A DNA stretch of 64,000 nucleotides from Deltaproteobacteria bacterium (GTDB taxonomy: Bacteria > Desulfobacterota > Desulfuromonadia > Geobacterales > Geobacteraceae): the NCBI GenBank assembly GCA_009668975.1, contig SBEG01000003.1:175936-239935 (forward strand), read 5' to 3'. Below, one piece after another: positions 36,149-44,413 of this stretch. The position numbers and the translations under genes were made by a program. Position 1 is the first letter of the stretch; each line of letters opens with the position of its first letter. Under the pieces are notes generated by a model that ran no database searches, had not been told where the DNA came from, and worked only from the letters and a program-made list of their open reading frames with translations.

Positions 36149-36532
36149 ATGAGGAATTACGAGACGATCTATATCGTCCAGCCCGACCTTAATGAAGACG
36201 AAATTAAGGCGATGACGGAGAAGGTGCAGGAAACATTAACCTCAATGAAAGGCACCTGTGGCCGCCTTGAGGACTGGGGTGCACGAAAGCTTGCCTACCC
36301 GGTAAAGAAGTTTTCCCGTGGCCGGTATTTCTATCTGACTTTTGAAGGCGATGCACCGTTGGTTGCCGAGCTGGAAAGGCGGCTTCGTCTTGACGACAAG
36401 GTGATTCGTTACCAGACCGTCAAGTTGGAAAAGGGAGTGCAGATTACAGTTCCGGTTGTCGAAGCGTCTCCCGCTGAAGAAACAGCGGTTGATGTCGCGG
36501 CAGAAACGATACCGACTGAGTCGGCTGAATAA
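36149..36532 (+). CDS. rpsF: 30S ribosomal protein S6
   Basis: A 127-aa small-subunit protein that binds with S18 to the central domain. MRNYETIYIVQPDLNEDEI and GARKLAYPVKKFSRGRYFYLTF are diagnostic; the acidic C-terminal tail (EASPAEETAVDVAAETIP) is longer than in E. coli. ATG 36149 is preceded by GAGGAGG. rpsR follows 21 bp later. Confidence 0.97.
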   Translation: MRNYETIYIVQPDLNEDEIKAMTEKVQETLTSMKGTCGRLEDWGARKLAYPVKKFSRGRYFYLTFEGDAPLVAELERRLRLDDKVIRYQTVKLEKGVQITVPVVEASPAEETAVDVAAETIPTESAE

Positions 36533-36553
36533 CTTATTGGGAGGCATACATAG

Positions 36554-36829
36554 ATGAGTGAAGAAAGAACACCTTCAAGGAGTACCGGACCACGCAGAAA
36601 AAGAACTTTTCAGCGCAGAAAGGTTTGCCGGTTTTGTGCCGACAAGCAAGCAAGCATTGATTATAAAGACCCTCGCACGCTTCGATCTTTCATCAGCGAG
36701 CGTGGAAAGATCGTTCCTCGAAGAATTTCCGGAAACTGCGCAAAGCATCAGAGGGAAATTACCGAAGCTATCAAGAGAGCGAGAAACATTGCACTTCTTC
36801 CCATTGCTTCCGCGCATGTCATGCCGTAG
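36554..36829 (+). CDS. rpsR: 30S ribosomal protein S18
   Basis: A 91-aa basic protein with [18 protein letters not shown] and [20 protein letters not shown]. The C-x2-C pair plus a later Cys/His (CAKH) suggests the zinc-binding (C+) form. GGGAGG precedes the ATG. An imperfect hairpin (CCGGGC at 36859-36864 with GCCCGG at 36888-36893, no T-run) lies after it, before the DUF2232 gene. Confidence 0.97.
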   Translation: MSEERTPSRSTGPRRKRTFQRRKVCRFCADKQASIDYKDPRTLRSFISERGKIVPRRISGNCAKHQREITEAIKRARNIALLPIASAHVMP

Positions 36830-36937
36830 CAGGCTTTAGAAAATGATTGGGATTCATGCCGGGCACTCGTTCACAAGAGGAACAAGCGCCCGGTAACCCA
36901 ATAACGTATTTCATTGCTTGAAAGAAAGTTCTTTTTG

Positions 36938-37879
36938 ATGAACAGTGTAGGGTTCGGGGTGATCGGTGCGGTTGTGAAAGGAAGTCTACTGACTTTTGCT
37001 CTGTTCCTGATCTATGGCACAGTTCCCTTTTTCGGTGCTTTTGCAGGGATATTTGTTCCTTTCCCCTGCATCTACTATACTTTAAAGCACGGCCGGGTTT
37101 CCGGCTATGCAATTGTTTTGCTCATGATTCTCCTGCTGGCTTTTCTGAATCAGAACAGCTTGCTACCGTATCTGGTTCTTGCCGGTGTTTGTTCATTGGC
37201 CCTTCCGGAGTTACTTGCCCGAGGGATGGGTAGTACCCGGGTCTTGTTTATAACCGTCGCCCTGAATACGAGTCTTGTTGCCTGTTTGGCAGCCGTTGCG
37301 GTAGTGCTTTTCAGTGTCAATCTTGATGAACAGTTGGGTCGCATAATCCAAGAGGCATTGACTCAAGTTGGTGAAACCTATCGTCAGAGCGGGCTTTCCG
37401 GGAAAGAACTTCAGAGTCTGGACGAAGGTTTGAAGTTGCTGGAACGTTCCTTTGTCTTGCTCTATCCCTCGTTTGCGGTGATTTTATTTGGAGTTGTTGC
37501 AGGACTGAATCTTCTTTTGTTGAAAAGGGTCTCCGCTTCACTTGGAAAGAACATTCATTTTGTGAATTTTTCTGATTACCGGAATGCTGACGCTCTGGTA
37601 TGGCTACTGATAATTGCCGGTTTTACACTCTTGGTGGATATTCCTGTTCTGACCAGAGTTACTCTGAATATCCTGTTCCTCCTGTATTTTCTTTACTTTA
37701 TCCAAGGGTTGGCTATCTGTAGCTGGTTTGCAAAGAGAAAAAACTTTCCACGAGTGCTTCAGATTGTTTTTTATGTTGTTTTTGCAGTGCAACCACTATT
37801 GACCGCGATTGTCGCGGTTATCGGTTTGGCAGATTTGTGGGCTGGTTTCCGCTCACGGAAAATAAATGAAAACCTGTAA
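36938..37879 (+). CDS. DUF2232 (YybS-like) membrane protein
   Basis: A 313-aa inner-membrane protein with about eight hydrophobic helices, between rpsR and rplI, the position in which YybS/DUF2232 proteins are found in Firmicutes and Deltaproteobacteria. The N-terminal half has FGAFAGIFVPFPCIYYTLKH; a cytoplasmic or periplasmic loop around 120-175 carries DEQLGRIIQEALTQVGETY. I take ATG 36938; the TTG at 36914 is an alternative, and neither has a strong site. Function unknown; membership of an S-component-like or translation-linked family is not settled. Confidence 0.8.
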   Translation: MNSVGFGVIGAVVKGSLLTFALFLIYGTVPFFGAFAGIFVPFPCIYYTLKHGRVSGYAIVLLMILLLAFLNQNSLLPYLVLAGVCSLALPELLARGMGSTRVLFITVALNTSLVACLAAVAVVLFSVNLDEQLGRIIQEALTQVGETYRQSGLSGKELQSLDEGLKLLERSFVLLYPSFAVILFGVVAGLNLLLLKRVSASLGKNIHFVNFSDYRNADALVWLLIIAGFTLLVDIPVLTRVTLNILFLLYFLYFIQGLAICSWFAKRKNFPRVLQIVFYVVFAVQPLLTAIVAVIGLADLWAGFRSRKINENL

Positions 37880-37901
37880 ATCAGGCTAGGGAGGAATTGT
37901 C

Positions 37902-38348
37902 ATGAAAGTAATTCTTAAGGAAAATATTGAAACTTTGGGAAATATCGGCGACATCGTTAAAGTAGCACCAGGTTATGCCCGGAATTACCTCGTCCCCAAA
38001 GGATATGCGATAGAAGCCACTACACGAAACGCCAAGGCACTTGAGCATGCCAAGCGGCAAATGGAATACAAAAAGAACAAGGTTCTCGAGTCGGCAAAAA
38101 ATCTTCTTGAAAAGATCGAAGCAACCCCACTGAACCTTGTGCATCAGGCTGGTGAGTCTGATAAGCTTTTTGGTTCGGTTACTAATATGGAGCTTGCCGA
38201 AGCTCTCAAGAATCGCGGCCTGGATATTGACCGGAAGAAAATCCTTCTTTCCGAGCCGATTAAAACCCTTGGCGAGTATGAAGTTCCTGTAAAGATTCAC
38301 CCTGAGGTTGTTGCGACCCTCAAGGTAACCGTTTCAAAGGCTGAATAG
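37902..38348 (+). CDS. rplI: 50S ribosomal protein L9
   Basis: A 148-aa protein with the N-terminal rRNA-binding domain (KVILKENIETLGNIGDIVKVAPGYARNYL-type start, signature GYARNYLVPKGYA), a long connecting helix and the C-terminal globular domain. GGGAGGA is 7 nt before the ATG. It closes the rpsF operon and is followed by two terminators. Confidence 0.97.
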   Translation: MKVILKENIETLGNIGDIVKVAPGYARNYLVPKGYAIEATTRNAKALEHAKRQMEYKKNKVLESAKNLLEKIEATPLNLVHQAGESDKLFGSVTNMELAEALKNRGLDIDRKKILLSEPIKTLGEYEVPVKIHPEVVATLKVTVSKAE

Positions 38349-38370
38349 CCCTGATAAAGTTTACGTCGTA

Positions 38371-38410
38371 AAAATGGCGAAGGGAAATTTTCCCCTTCGC
38401 CATTTTATTT
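38371..38410 (+). terminator. Intrinsic terminator of the rpsF-rplI operon
   Basis: A 14-bp perfect stem (AAAATGGCGAAGGG at 38371-38384 with CCCTTCGCCATTTT at 38393-38406) ends in ATTTTATTT, 22 bp after the rplI stop. Confidence 0.88.
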
Positions 38411-38423
38411 GGCACCTGTAAAT

Positions 38424-38462
38424 AAAAAGCACCCGCTCTCTTCTTGAAAGCAGGTGCTTTTT
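38424..38462. terminator. Bidirectional terminator between rplI and ompA
   Basis: AAAAAGCACC (38424-38433) pairs with GGTGCTTTTT (38453-38462) and has T-runs on both strands, so it can end rplI transcripts and the converging ompA transcript. A further hairpin at 38477-38510 (TGGAAGCCGGGC with GCCCGGTTTCCA) lies closer to the ompA stop. Confidence 0.82.
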
Positions 38463-38523
38463 TGTGCATGTATCAATGGAAGCCGGGCCGGAGTGGAAGC
38501 CCGGTTTCCATTTGAATCAGTAA

Positions 38524-39594
38524 TTATTGAGCTGCGTCTTTATAAATGATGCAGTCAATGATGGCATCAACCCGGCGGTTCTTCTGCCTGCCCGCAGCAG
38601 TTTTGTTTGAGTCGACCGGTTTCGTATAGCCGTAGCCTTTTGTCGAGAGACGTTCAGCCTCAATTCCAAACTTGTCGACCAGATAGGTTCTGACACTTTC
38701 GGCACGTCTTTCAGAGAGTTTGATGTTGTATGGGTAGCTTCCTCTGTTGTCAGTGTGTCCTTCGATGACAGCAGTTGTTTTTGGGTATTTCTTGAGGAAC
38801 TCCGCAACCTTGCCGATGACGTCATGGTATTTTGGTTTGACGTCAGACTTGTCGTAATCAAACTCAATCTTCAAGGTCATGCAGATTTTTTCGGGAACGG
38901 GTTCCGGCTTAGGTGCGGGCGGAGGGGTTACTGGCGGCTCAGGTTGTGGTGCCGGAGCCGGTGCTGGTTCTGGCGGAGGACAGACCGGTGGTGCCGGCTT
39001 TTCAGCTGGTCCGAACAGGAAGGTGAAGCCAAGCGAAGCTTCCCAGTTCAACATCAGGTCTCTTTCCCGCTGCTGGAAGATGGGGGGAGTTCCTGAAAAT
39101 TGACCAGAATCTTTCCCGTCAAAGATTACCAGTTGACGAGCATCTGCCCTGAGCGCAATGGAGTCGGTGATGAAATACTTCAAACCGCCACCGATATTTG
39201 CTGTTGGAGAATAATCGGTATGGTTTGTGTTCTTGTACTTGACTTGGGTTGCTCCGCCACCCGCTGCCAGGTAGGGGACCAGTTTTCCTGCGGGAAGGAA
39301 GTTGTAGAGAAGGTCTAGGCGATACGACCAGGCATTGACACTGCCGAAGCCTTTGGTGGATTTTGTGGGGACAAAGTTGAGAACGCCTTCCGCCTCGAAG
39401 TTGTCGGTGAAGTTGTAGCCAAGTCTCAGACCTAAAACCGGTGCTGCCCGCAGGCTTTGGACACCATCGAACATGTAGCCACCAACGTATGGTGACAGAG
39501 AGACTGCCCCGGCACGCTCTCCTGCTAGCAGTGGCGGAGCGGCAATCAGGGAAACGAGAAACGTGAACAGTAACAGATGAAGAACCTTTTTCAT
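38524..39594 (-). CDS. OmpA-family outer membrane protein (barrel + peptidoglycan-binding domain)
   Basis: A 356-aa protein: signal peptide (MKKVLHLLLFTFLVSLIA...LAGE), an N-terminal eight-strand-type beta-barrel (~30-200, SPYVGGYMFDG start), a Pro-rich linker (PPPEPAPAPAPQPEPPVT) with two Cys, and a C-terminal OmpA domain with the diaminopimelate-binding EGHTDNRGSYPYNIKLSERR. It tethers the outer membrane to peptidoglycan. A consensus promoter lies 115-145 bp upstream and a long 5' leader of ~108 nt follows, as is common for abundant OMPs. Confidence 0.93.
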   Translation of the reverse strand: MKKVLHLLLFTFLVSLIAAPPLLAGERAGAVSLSPYVGGYMFDGVQSLRAAPVLGLRLGYNFTDNFEAEGVLNFVPTKSTKGFGSVNAWSYRLDLLYNFLPAGKLVPYLAAGGGATQVKYKNTNHTDYSPTANIGGGLKYFITDSIALRADARQLVIFDGKDSGQFSGTPPIFQQRERDLMLNWEASLGFTFLFGPAEKPAPPVCPPPEPAPAPAPQPEPPVTPPPAPKPEPVPEKICMTLKIEFDYDKSDVKPKYHDVIGKVAEFLKKYPKTTAVIEGHTDNRGSYPYNIKLSERRAESVRTYLVDKFGIEAERLSTKGYGYTKPVDSNKTAAGRQKNRRVDAIIDCIIYKDAAQ

Positions 39595-39709
39595 TTTTTA
39601 CCTCCTTTTGTGATCAATACCTAGTGAAAGGCATGTTGCTGCAACCAAAATACAGACAAAATTCATATGGCCATCTGAAGCTGCATTTGTCCATTACATA
39701 ATTTTAAAA

Positions 39710-39738
39710 ATAATAGCCGCAGTACTTTACAATGTCAA
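39710..39738 (-). promoter_or_regulatory. Sigma-70 promoter of the OmpA-type gene
   Basis: On the minus strand a perfect TTGACA (39733-39738) is followed after exactly 17 bp by TATTAT (39710-39715). Predicted start is near 39703, giving a ~108-nt leader. The 407-bp gap 39595-40001 otherwise shows only an unconvincing 51-codon minus-strand frame (39727-39882). Confidence 0.82.
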
Positions 39739-40001
39739 CCGATTAAGGTTTCTTTTGCTTAAGAGTTTTTCTTGCAATTTAGTCTGTTTAATACGTTCGT
39801 CTAGGGTTGTTCTGACGGTGAAATGAATAATGCGATCGCCAGTTCTGCGGCTGTGTTCAAATTCATTGACCAGGTTAATCATGCGGGGTATAGTATCCAA
39901 TTCCGTTGTAAGTGTAACTTTCCAGTTTTACCTTATACGTGATGCTGGTGTTCGGATGTCTTTTTCCTGTTGTGAACTCATGAAATACTGCCGGTGATTC
40001 G

Positions 40002-41351
40002 ATGTCGATTGTGAATATGCGAAAACTGCCACCCCAGAGTATCGAAGCTGAGATGTCAATTCTTGGCGGCATACTTCTGGATAATGAAGCAATCAACCGG
40101 GTGCTCGATATCCTGGTACCCGATGATTTTTATCGCGAGTCTCATCGAAAAATCATGCGGGCGATGATCGAGCTTAATGATCATCGTGAACCATGCGACC
40201 TTATTACCCTTACTACCATCCTGAAAAGAAAAGGCGAACTGGAAGAGGTTGGCGGCGCTCCTTATCTGACGACTCTGGTTGACTACGTACCGACCGCTGC
40301 CAATATTGCCTATTACAGCAAAATTGTAAAAGAAAAGGCCATTTCCCGTAACCTGATCAGCGCCGCAACGGAAATCGTTACCGACGGCTACGACGATCAG
40401 GCTGAAATTGATGAACTGCTGGATAAGGCTCAAAAGGTTATTTTCCAGATCTCCGAGAACAGGATTAATACCCCCTATTTTGCGCTGAATGCTATCCTGA
40501 AGGATGCCATCAAATATATCGGCGAGCTCTATGAGAAGAAAGAAAGCGTTACGGGCGTTCCGACCGGATTTATCGACCTGGATCACAAGACCGCAGGTTT
40601 CCAGCGCGGAGACCTGATCATCATTGCCGGCCGGCCTTCCATGGGTAAGACTGCATTTGCCTTGAATATCGCTCAATATGCGGCGGTTCATGCTCAGCCA
40701 AGTTATCCCGTTGTTATCTTCTCGCTGGAAATGAGTAAAGAGCAGCTTGTGACCCGACTCCTCTGCTCCGAAGCACGGGTTGATGCCAGCCGGCTCCGTA
40801 CCGGCCATCTGGTCGAAGGGGACTGGGACAAGATCATGCGCGGAGCCGATAAACTGCATGAGGCAAAAATCTTTATCGATGATACCCCGGCCATTTCCGT
40901 TATGGAGATGCGTGCCAAGGCGCGCAGATTGAAAGCGGAGCATGGTATCGGCATGATCGTTGTGGATTATCTCCAGTTGATGAGGGGCGGCAGTTCTCCG
41001 GAATCCCGGCAGCAGGAAATTTCCGAGATATCCCGGTCTCTGAAAGCATTGGCAAAAGAATTGTCCGTTCCGGTGGTTGCGCTCTCCCAGCTGAATCGCG
41101 GCCTTGAAAACCGTACCGACAAGCGGCCGATTATGAGTGACCTCAGGGAGTCCGGTGCAATCGAACAGGATGCCGACATCATTATGTTTGTGTATCGTGA
41201 CGAGGTATACAACAAGGAAAATCCCGACGTAAAGGGCCGTGCGGAAATCATTATCGGTAAGCAGAGAAACGGTCCCATCGGGACAGTTGATTTAACCTTC
41301 CTGGGTGAATTTACGCGCTTCGAAAATTGTGCGATTCGCTCGGAATATTGA
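40002..41351 (+). CDS. dnaB: Replicative DNA helicase DnaB
   Basis: A 449-aa hexameric helicase. The N-terminal primase-interacting domain (~10-110, LPPQSIEAEMSILGGILLD) is followed by the RecA-like C-terminal domain: Walker A in AGRPSMGKTAFAL, EMSKEQLVTRLL, VVDYLQLM (Walker B), and RRSLKALAKEL-type and QLNRGLENR arginine-finger motifs. No intein interrupts it. The second in-frame ATG at 40017 could equally start it; neither has a strong site. Next downstream is an LpxA-type gene. Confidence 0.95.
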   Translation: MSIVNMRKLPPQSIEAEMSILGGILLDNEAINRVLDILVPDDFYRESHRKIMRAMIELNDHREPCDLITLTTILKRKGELEEVGGAPYLTTLVDYVPTAANIAYYSKIVKEKAISRNLISAATEIVTDGYDDQAEIDELLDKAQKVIFQISENRINTPYFALNAILKDAIKYIGELYEKKESVTGVPTGFIDLDHKTAGFQRGDLIIIAGRPSMGKTAFALNIAQYAAVHAQPSYPVVIFSLEMSKEQLVTRLLCSEARVDASRLRTGHLVEGDWDKIMRGADKLHEAKIFIDDTPAISVMEMRAKARRLKAEHGIGMIVVDYLQLMRGGSSPESRQQEISEISRSLKALAKELSVPVVALSQLNRGLENRTDKRPIMSDLRESGAIEQDADIIMFVYRDEVYNKENPDVKGRAEIIIGKQRNGPIGTVDLTFLGEFTRFENCAIRSEY

Positions 41352-41395
41352 TAACTGCAGAGTGCTACTACTTGGTTGCAGAGAACGAGGTACAC

Positions 41396-42190
41396 ATGAT
41401 AGATCCAACGGCGCGCATCAGTTCTTCCGCGGAAATTGAGGCTGATGTCGAAATCGGACCCAACGTCATCATTGGTGACCATACCAGAATCGGGTCCGGC
41501 ACGAGAATCCTGGCGAATTCTGTTGTCGGCCACTGGACGAAGCTTGGTAATAACAATATACTTCATTATGGCGCAATTATCGGGCACGATCCCCAGGACT
41601 TCGGTTATAAAGGTGAGGAAACCTACCTTGAAATCGGGAATGGCAACTGTTTCCGTGAGTATGTAACGGTACACCGCGGTAATCGCGAAGGGACCAAGAC
41701 ACTAATCGGAAACGATAACTATTTCATGGTTCAATGCCACGTTGCGCATAATTGCGTCATCGGAAACGATGCTATCATTGCCGGAGGGTCCCTGCTTGCC
41801 GGGCATGTCACCATTGACGATCGCGCGATAATTTCCGGAAATTGTGTCGTGCATCAGTTTTGCCATATCGGTACATTGGCGATGATGAGGGGACTCTCCC
41901 GGACCTCACGTGATGTTCCGCCCTTTTGCATCATGGACGAAACCCACACGGTAAGAACCATCAATCTCGTTGGCCTGCGCAGAAATGGCTATGATTCCAA
42001 ACGTGTGCGGGCGATTAAAAATGCCTTTAAACTTCTTTTCCGTTCAGGTCCCAATATGAAAGAAAATGTCGAACGCGCCGAATCGGAATTGGAAATGACG
42101 GAAGATGTGCGTTATATGCTCGACTTTATCAAAAATTCGAAAAGAGGCGTCTGTTTCGGCCGAAACAGGGGCAGTGCGGAATTCGATTAA
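41396..42190 (+). CDS. lpxA: LpxA-type acyl-ACP:UDP-N-acetylglucosamine O-acyltransferase
   Basis: A 264-aa left-handed beta-helix acyltransferase, the first step of lipid A synthesis (3-OH-acyl transfer from ACP to UDP-GlcNAc). Hexapeptide repeats (IGPNVIIGDHTRIGSG onward), the catalytic-His region MVQCHVAHNCVIGN, HQFCHIGTLAMM and the C-terminal helices LRRNGYDSKRVRAIKNAFKLLFR match LpxA. The ATG at 41396 follows GAGG by 5 nt; the frame to 41327 overlaps dnaB and is not needed. Unlike the usual lpxD-fabZ-lpxA order, it stands behind dnaB, so it may be a second LpxA-like enzyme. Confidence 0.82.
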   Translation: MIDPTARISSSAEIEADVEIGPNVIIGDHTRIGSGTRILANSVVGHWTKLGNNNILHYGAIIGHDPQDFGYKGEETYLEIGNGNCFREYVTVHRGNREGTKTLIGNDNYFMVQCHVAHNCVIGNDAIIAGGSLLAGHVTIDDRAIISGNCVVHQFCHIGTLAMMRGLSRTSRDVPPFCIMDETHTVRTINLVGLRRNGYDSKRVRAIKNAFKLLFRSGPNMKENVERAESELEMTEDVRYMLDFIKNSKRGVCFGRNRGSAEFD

Positions 42191-42207
42191 GGGAAAGGTG
42201 AAAAGTG

Positions 42208-43521
42208 ATGACTACGTTTAATCCAATGCGGAATCTGCCGGGGCCTGCCGGTTATGGTCAGGGAGATGTCCTTGTTCTTTTCGGTGAACTTTTTGGTCGC
42301 GGCTATGCAAACGGGATGGTGGAAGAGGCCCGAAGAGCGGGAATGACAGTCATCGGTATTACCGTGGGAAGGCGCGAGACTGATGGTTCGCTCCGGCCTT
42401 TGACCGAGGAGGAACTGGTCGAATCCGAAAAGGTCCTTGGCGGGAAAATAATCAACATCCCCCTTGAAGCAGGATTCGATATGGATCGCTCAGAGTCGGG
42501 CATTGCTCCCGTTGACCAGCTGAAAGGGATCAAGTCCGATGGCTGGGAAACGGCAGTGCTTGACTGGGACGCGATCGAGCAGTCCAAGAAGGCAGGAATT
42601 GAGCGTTTTTCCGGAAATCTCGCCAAAGTCATGGACGCAATCAATGCGATGATCCCGGATGGGGTCAATGTTCTTTTTTCGCATACCATGGCTGGCGGCA
42701 TTCCTCGAGCCCGGATTCTCATGCCTGTTCTGAACAGGGTATTCAAGGGGCAGGGTGAACGCTTCACTCCCTCCGAAGTCTTCTGGAGAACAGATCTGGG
42801 AAAACTTTGCAGCGCCTGTTTTGACGAAGTGACTGCCAACACCTTTCAACACCTGATTGATTTTTCCCGGCCAATTCGTGAGCGGATTGAATCTTCCGGC
42901 AAAAAGGTCGCCTATACGGCCTATGGTTACCACGGCTGTGAAGTTCTCATCGGAGAGGAGTATACCTGGCAGTCCTATACCCCCTATTTGCAGGGCTGGG
43001 CCAAGATGCGCCTTGAGGAGATAGCCACCGCGGCATGGGAGCAGGGGGTGCGTGCCACCGTGTTCAATTGCCCGGAAATACAAACGAACTCGAGTGCTCT
43101 GTTCCTTGGGGTGGAAATTTCTCTTTATCCTTTACTGAAAGCACTGCGGAAGGAGGGCGGTGGTGCGAGTCTCGAACGCATTTCCGCTGCCTGCAGCAAA
43201 CTTCTCAAGGAAGGAATCACCATTGAGACCCTACTCTCTGAGGCCGACCGCTATTTAGCCGCTGCCTTACTGAAACCATTTCACGAGTTTTCCTCGTGGC
43301 CCCACCACAATACTCCGGAGCAGGCAGCTCTCATGCTGACCAGCGCAACTTCGATGCTGGATATGAACAAAGACTCGAAAAACATCGTCTGCGCGGAGCT
43401 GTCAAGGGCGGTTTTTCAGGCTGTTGGCCGACTGATGAACCGGACTTCCTGGGATTCCGGCGCACCGGTGTACTGGTTGAACCACGATATTGTCGCACGC
43501 GAACTGGTTGCGGGTGAGTAA
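42208..43521 (+). CDS. Putative enoyl-ACP reductase, FabMG-like family (tentative)
   Basis: A 437-aa protein with an N-terminal Rossmann-like unit (DVLVLFGELFGRGYANGMVEEARRAG is its first beta-alpha-beta; GITVGRR follows) and a Tyr-containing centre (VAYTAYGYHGCEVLIG). From memory this resembles proteins annotated as the FabMG enoyl-ACP reductase family, known from a triclosan-tolerant metagenomic enzyme; I cannot verify that here. An alternative is an uncharacterised NAD-binding protein. GTG 42205 or ATG 42208 may start it (GGGAAAGG upstream). It lies 17 bp behind the LpxA-type gene, which fits fatty acid/lipid A supply. A miniature element begins directly at its TAA stop. Confidence 0.5.
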   Translation: MTTFNPMRNLPGPAGYGQGDVLVLFGELFGRGYANGMVEEARRAGMTVIGITVGRRETDGSLRPLTEEELVESEKVLGGKIINIPLEAGFDMDRSESGIAPVDQLKGIKSDGWETAVLDWDAIEQSKKAGIERFSGNLAKVMDAINAMIPDGVNVLFSHTMAGGIPRARILMPVLNRVFKGQGERFTPSEVFWRTDLGKLCSACFDEVTANTFQHLIDFSRPIRERIESSGKKVAYTAYGYHGCEVLIGEEYTWQSYTPYLQGWAKMRLEEIATAAWEQGVRATVFNCPEIQTNSSALFLGVEISLYPLLKALRKEGGGASLERISAACSKLLKEGITIETLLSEADRYLAAALLKPFHEFSSWPHHNTPEQAALMLTSATSMLDMNKDSKNIVCAELSRAVFQAVGRLMNRTSWDSGAPVYWLNHDIVARELVAGE

Positions 43522-43644
43522 TTCCACTTCCATTTCAAGGCCCTCTCAGTGTTGGCTCGTCTACGGCTGCTCAACGTACACTTCAGTTCGCTTTGCAGCC
43601 TCAATCCTCGCCGCCTTGAGATCATCCTTGATCTGTACGTGCAA
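43522..43644 (+). mobile_element. Stop-codon-flanked miniature element, copy 2 (123 bp)
   Basis: Aligns with copies at 17146-17268 (inverted) and 50021-50147. The left end is TTCCACTTCCATTTCAAGG; the right terminal repeat is worn (CCTTGATCTG kept, then TACGTGCAA). The TAA stop of the upstream gene (43519-43521) is repeated after the element at 43645-43647. Same 123-bp length as copy 1. No coding capacity; the PilZ regulator gene starts 31 bp after the second TAA. Confidence 0.75.
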
Positions 43645-43677
43645 TAATGCCCTGCCTGCTGAGAGGTTGGAGCGCTG

Positions 43678-44385
43678 ATGCCGAAAAAAATCCTTTTGGT
43701 TGACGATGCTGCGATGTTCCTAGAGATTCAGAAAGATTTTCTGAAGCTGTCAAGTATCAGCGTCCTCTGCGCAAAGGATGGCCTTGAAGCTCTTGAAAAG
43801 GCCCGGATACTTCACCCTGATCTGCTGGTTATGGATTTGCACATGCCGAGGATGACCGGCGACGAATGTTGCAAAGCCATGAAAGCTGATCCGGCGCTTT
43901 CTTCTATCCCGGTCATCATGGCCACGAGCGCGGGGAAAGAAGGCGACCATGAAATCTGCCGAAAAGCGGGCTGCGACGGCTTATTGACAAAGCCGTTTGA
44001 AAGAGGATTGTTTCTCGATGCGATTCGCCGTTTTATTCCCGAGCTGGATCGCAGGGAGGCACGGATCCCGTTTACGTCCGCGATCCGGTTTCAGGCGTTC
44101 CGCGTTACCATGACCGGTACCATTCTGGATCTGAGTGCCCGGGGGATATTTGTCGCAACGGAGTATGATCTTGATGTGGGTACCGAGATTGTCCTTACGT
44201 TTGCTCTGGCAGACGCGAATGGCTCCCTCATCCAGGCAAAAGGAGTGGTGCGGTGGAAAAATTCCAGCGCGAAAAAAATCAAAGAAGAGTATCCACAGGG
44301 GTTTGGTCTCGAGTTTACCGCAATTGCGGGCGAATCTCTTTCCGTTTTCAAACACTTCCTGGCCAAAAGCCGACTTGATAATTAA
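43678..44385 (+). CDS. Response regulator with C-terminal PilZ domain
   Basis: A 235-aa two-domain protein: receiver (residues 1-122, KILLVDDA, phospho-acceptor Asp in LVMDLHMP, KPF motif) and a PilZ domain (~128-225) with both c-di-GMP contacts, RREAR (RxxxR) and DLSARG (DxSxxG). It can therefore join phosphorelay input to c-di-GMP, for example in motility, exopolysaccharide or surface responses. No kinase is next to it on the plus strand; a NtrB/NtrC-like pair lies nearby on the other strand. GGAG is 6-7 nt before the ATG. Confidence 0.88.
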   Translation: MPKKILLVDDAAMFLEIQKDFLKLSSISVLCAKDGLEALEKARILHPDLLVMDLHMPRMTGDECCKAMKADPALSSIPVIMATSAGKEGDHEICRKAGCDGLLTKPFERGLFLDAIRRFIPELDRREARIPFTSAIRFQAFRVTMTGTILDLSARGIFVATEYDLDVGTEIVLTFALADANGSLIQAKGVVRWKNSSAKKIKEEYPQGFGLEFTAIAGESLSVFKHFLAKSRLDN

Positions 44386-44413
44386 TCTAATGGAACAGGT
44401 GAGCCATTTGGAT

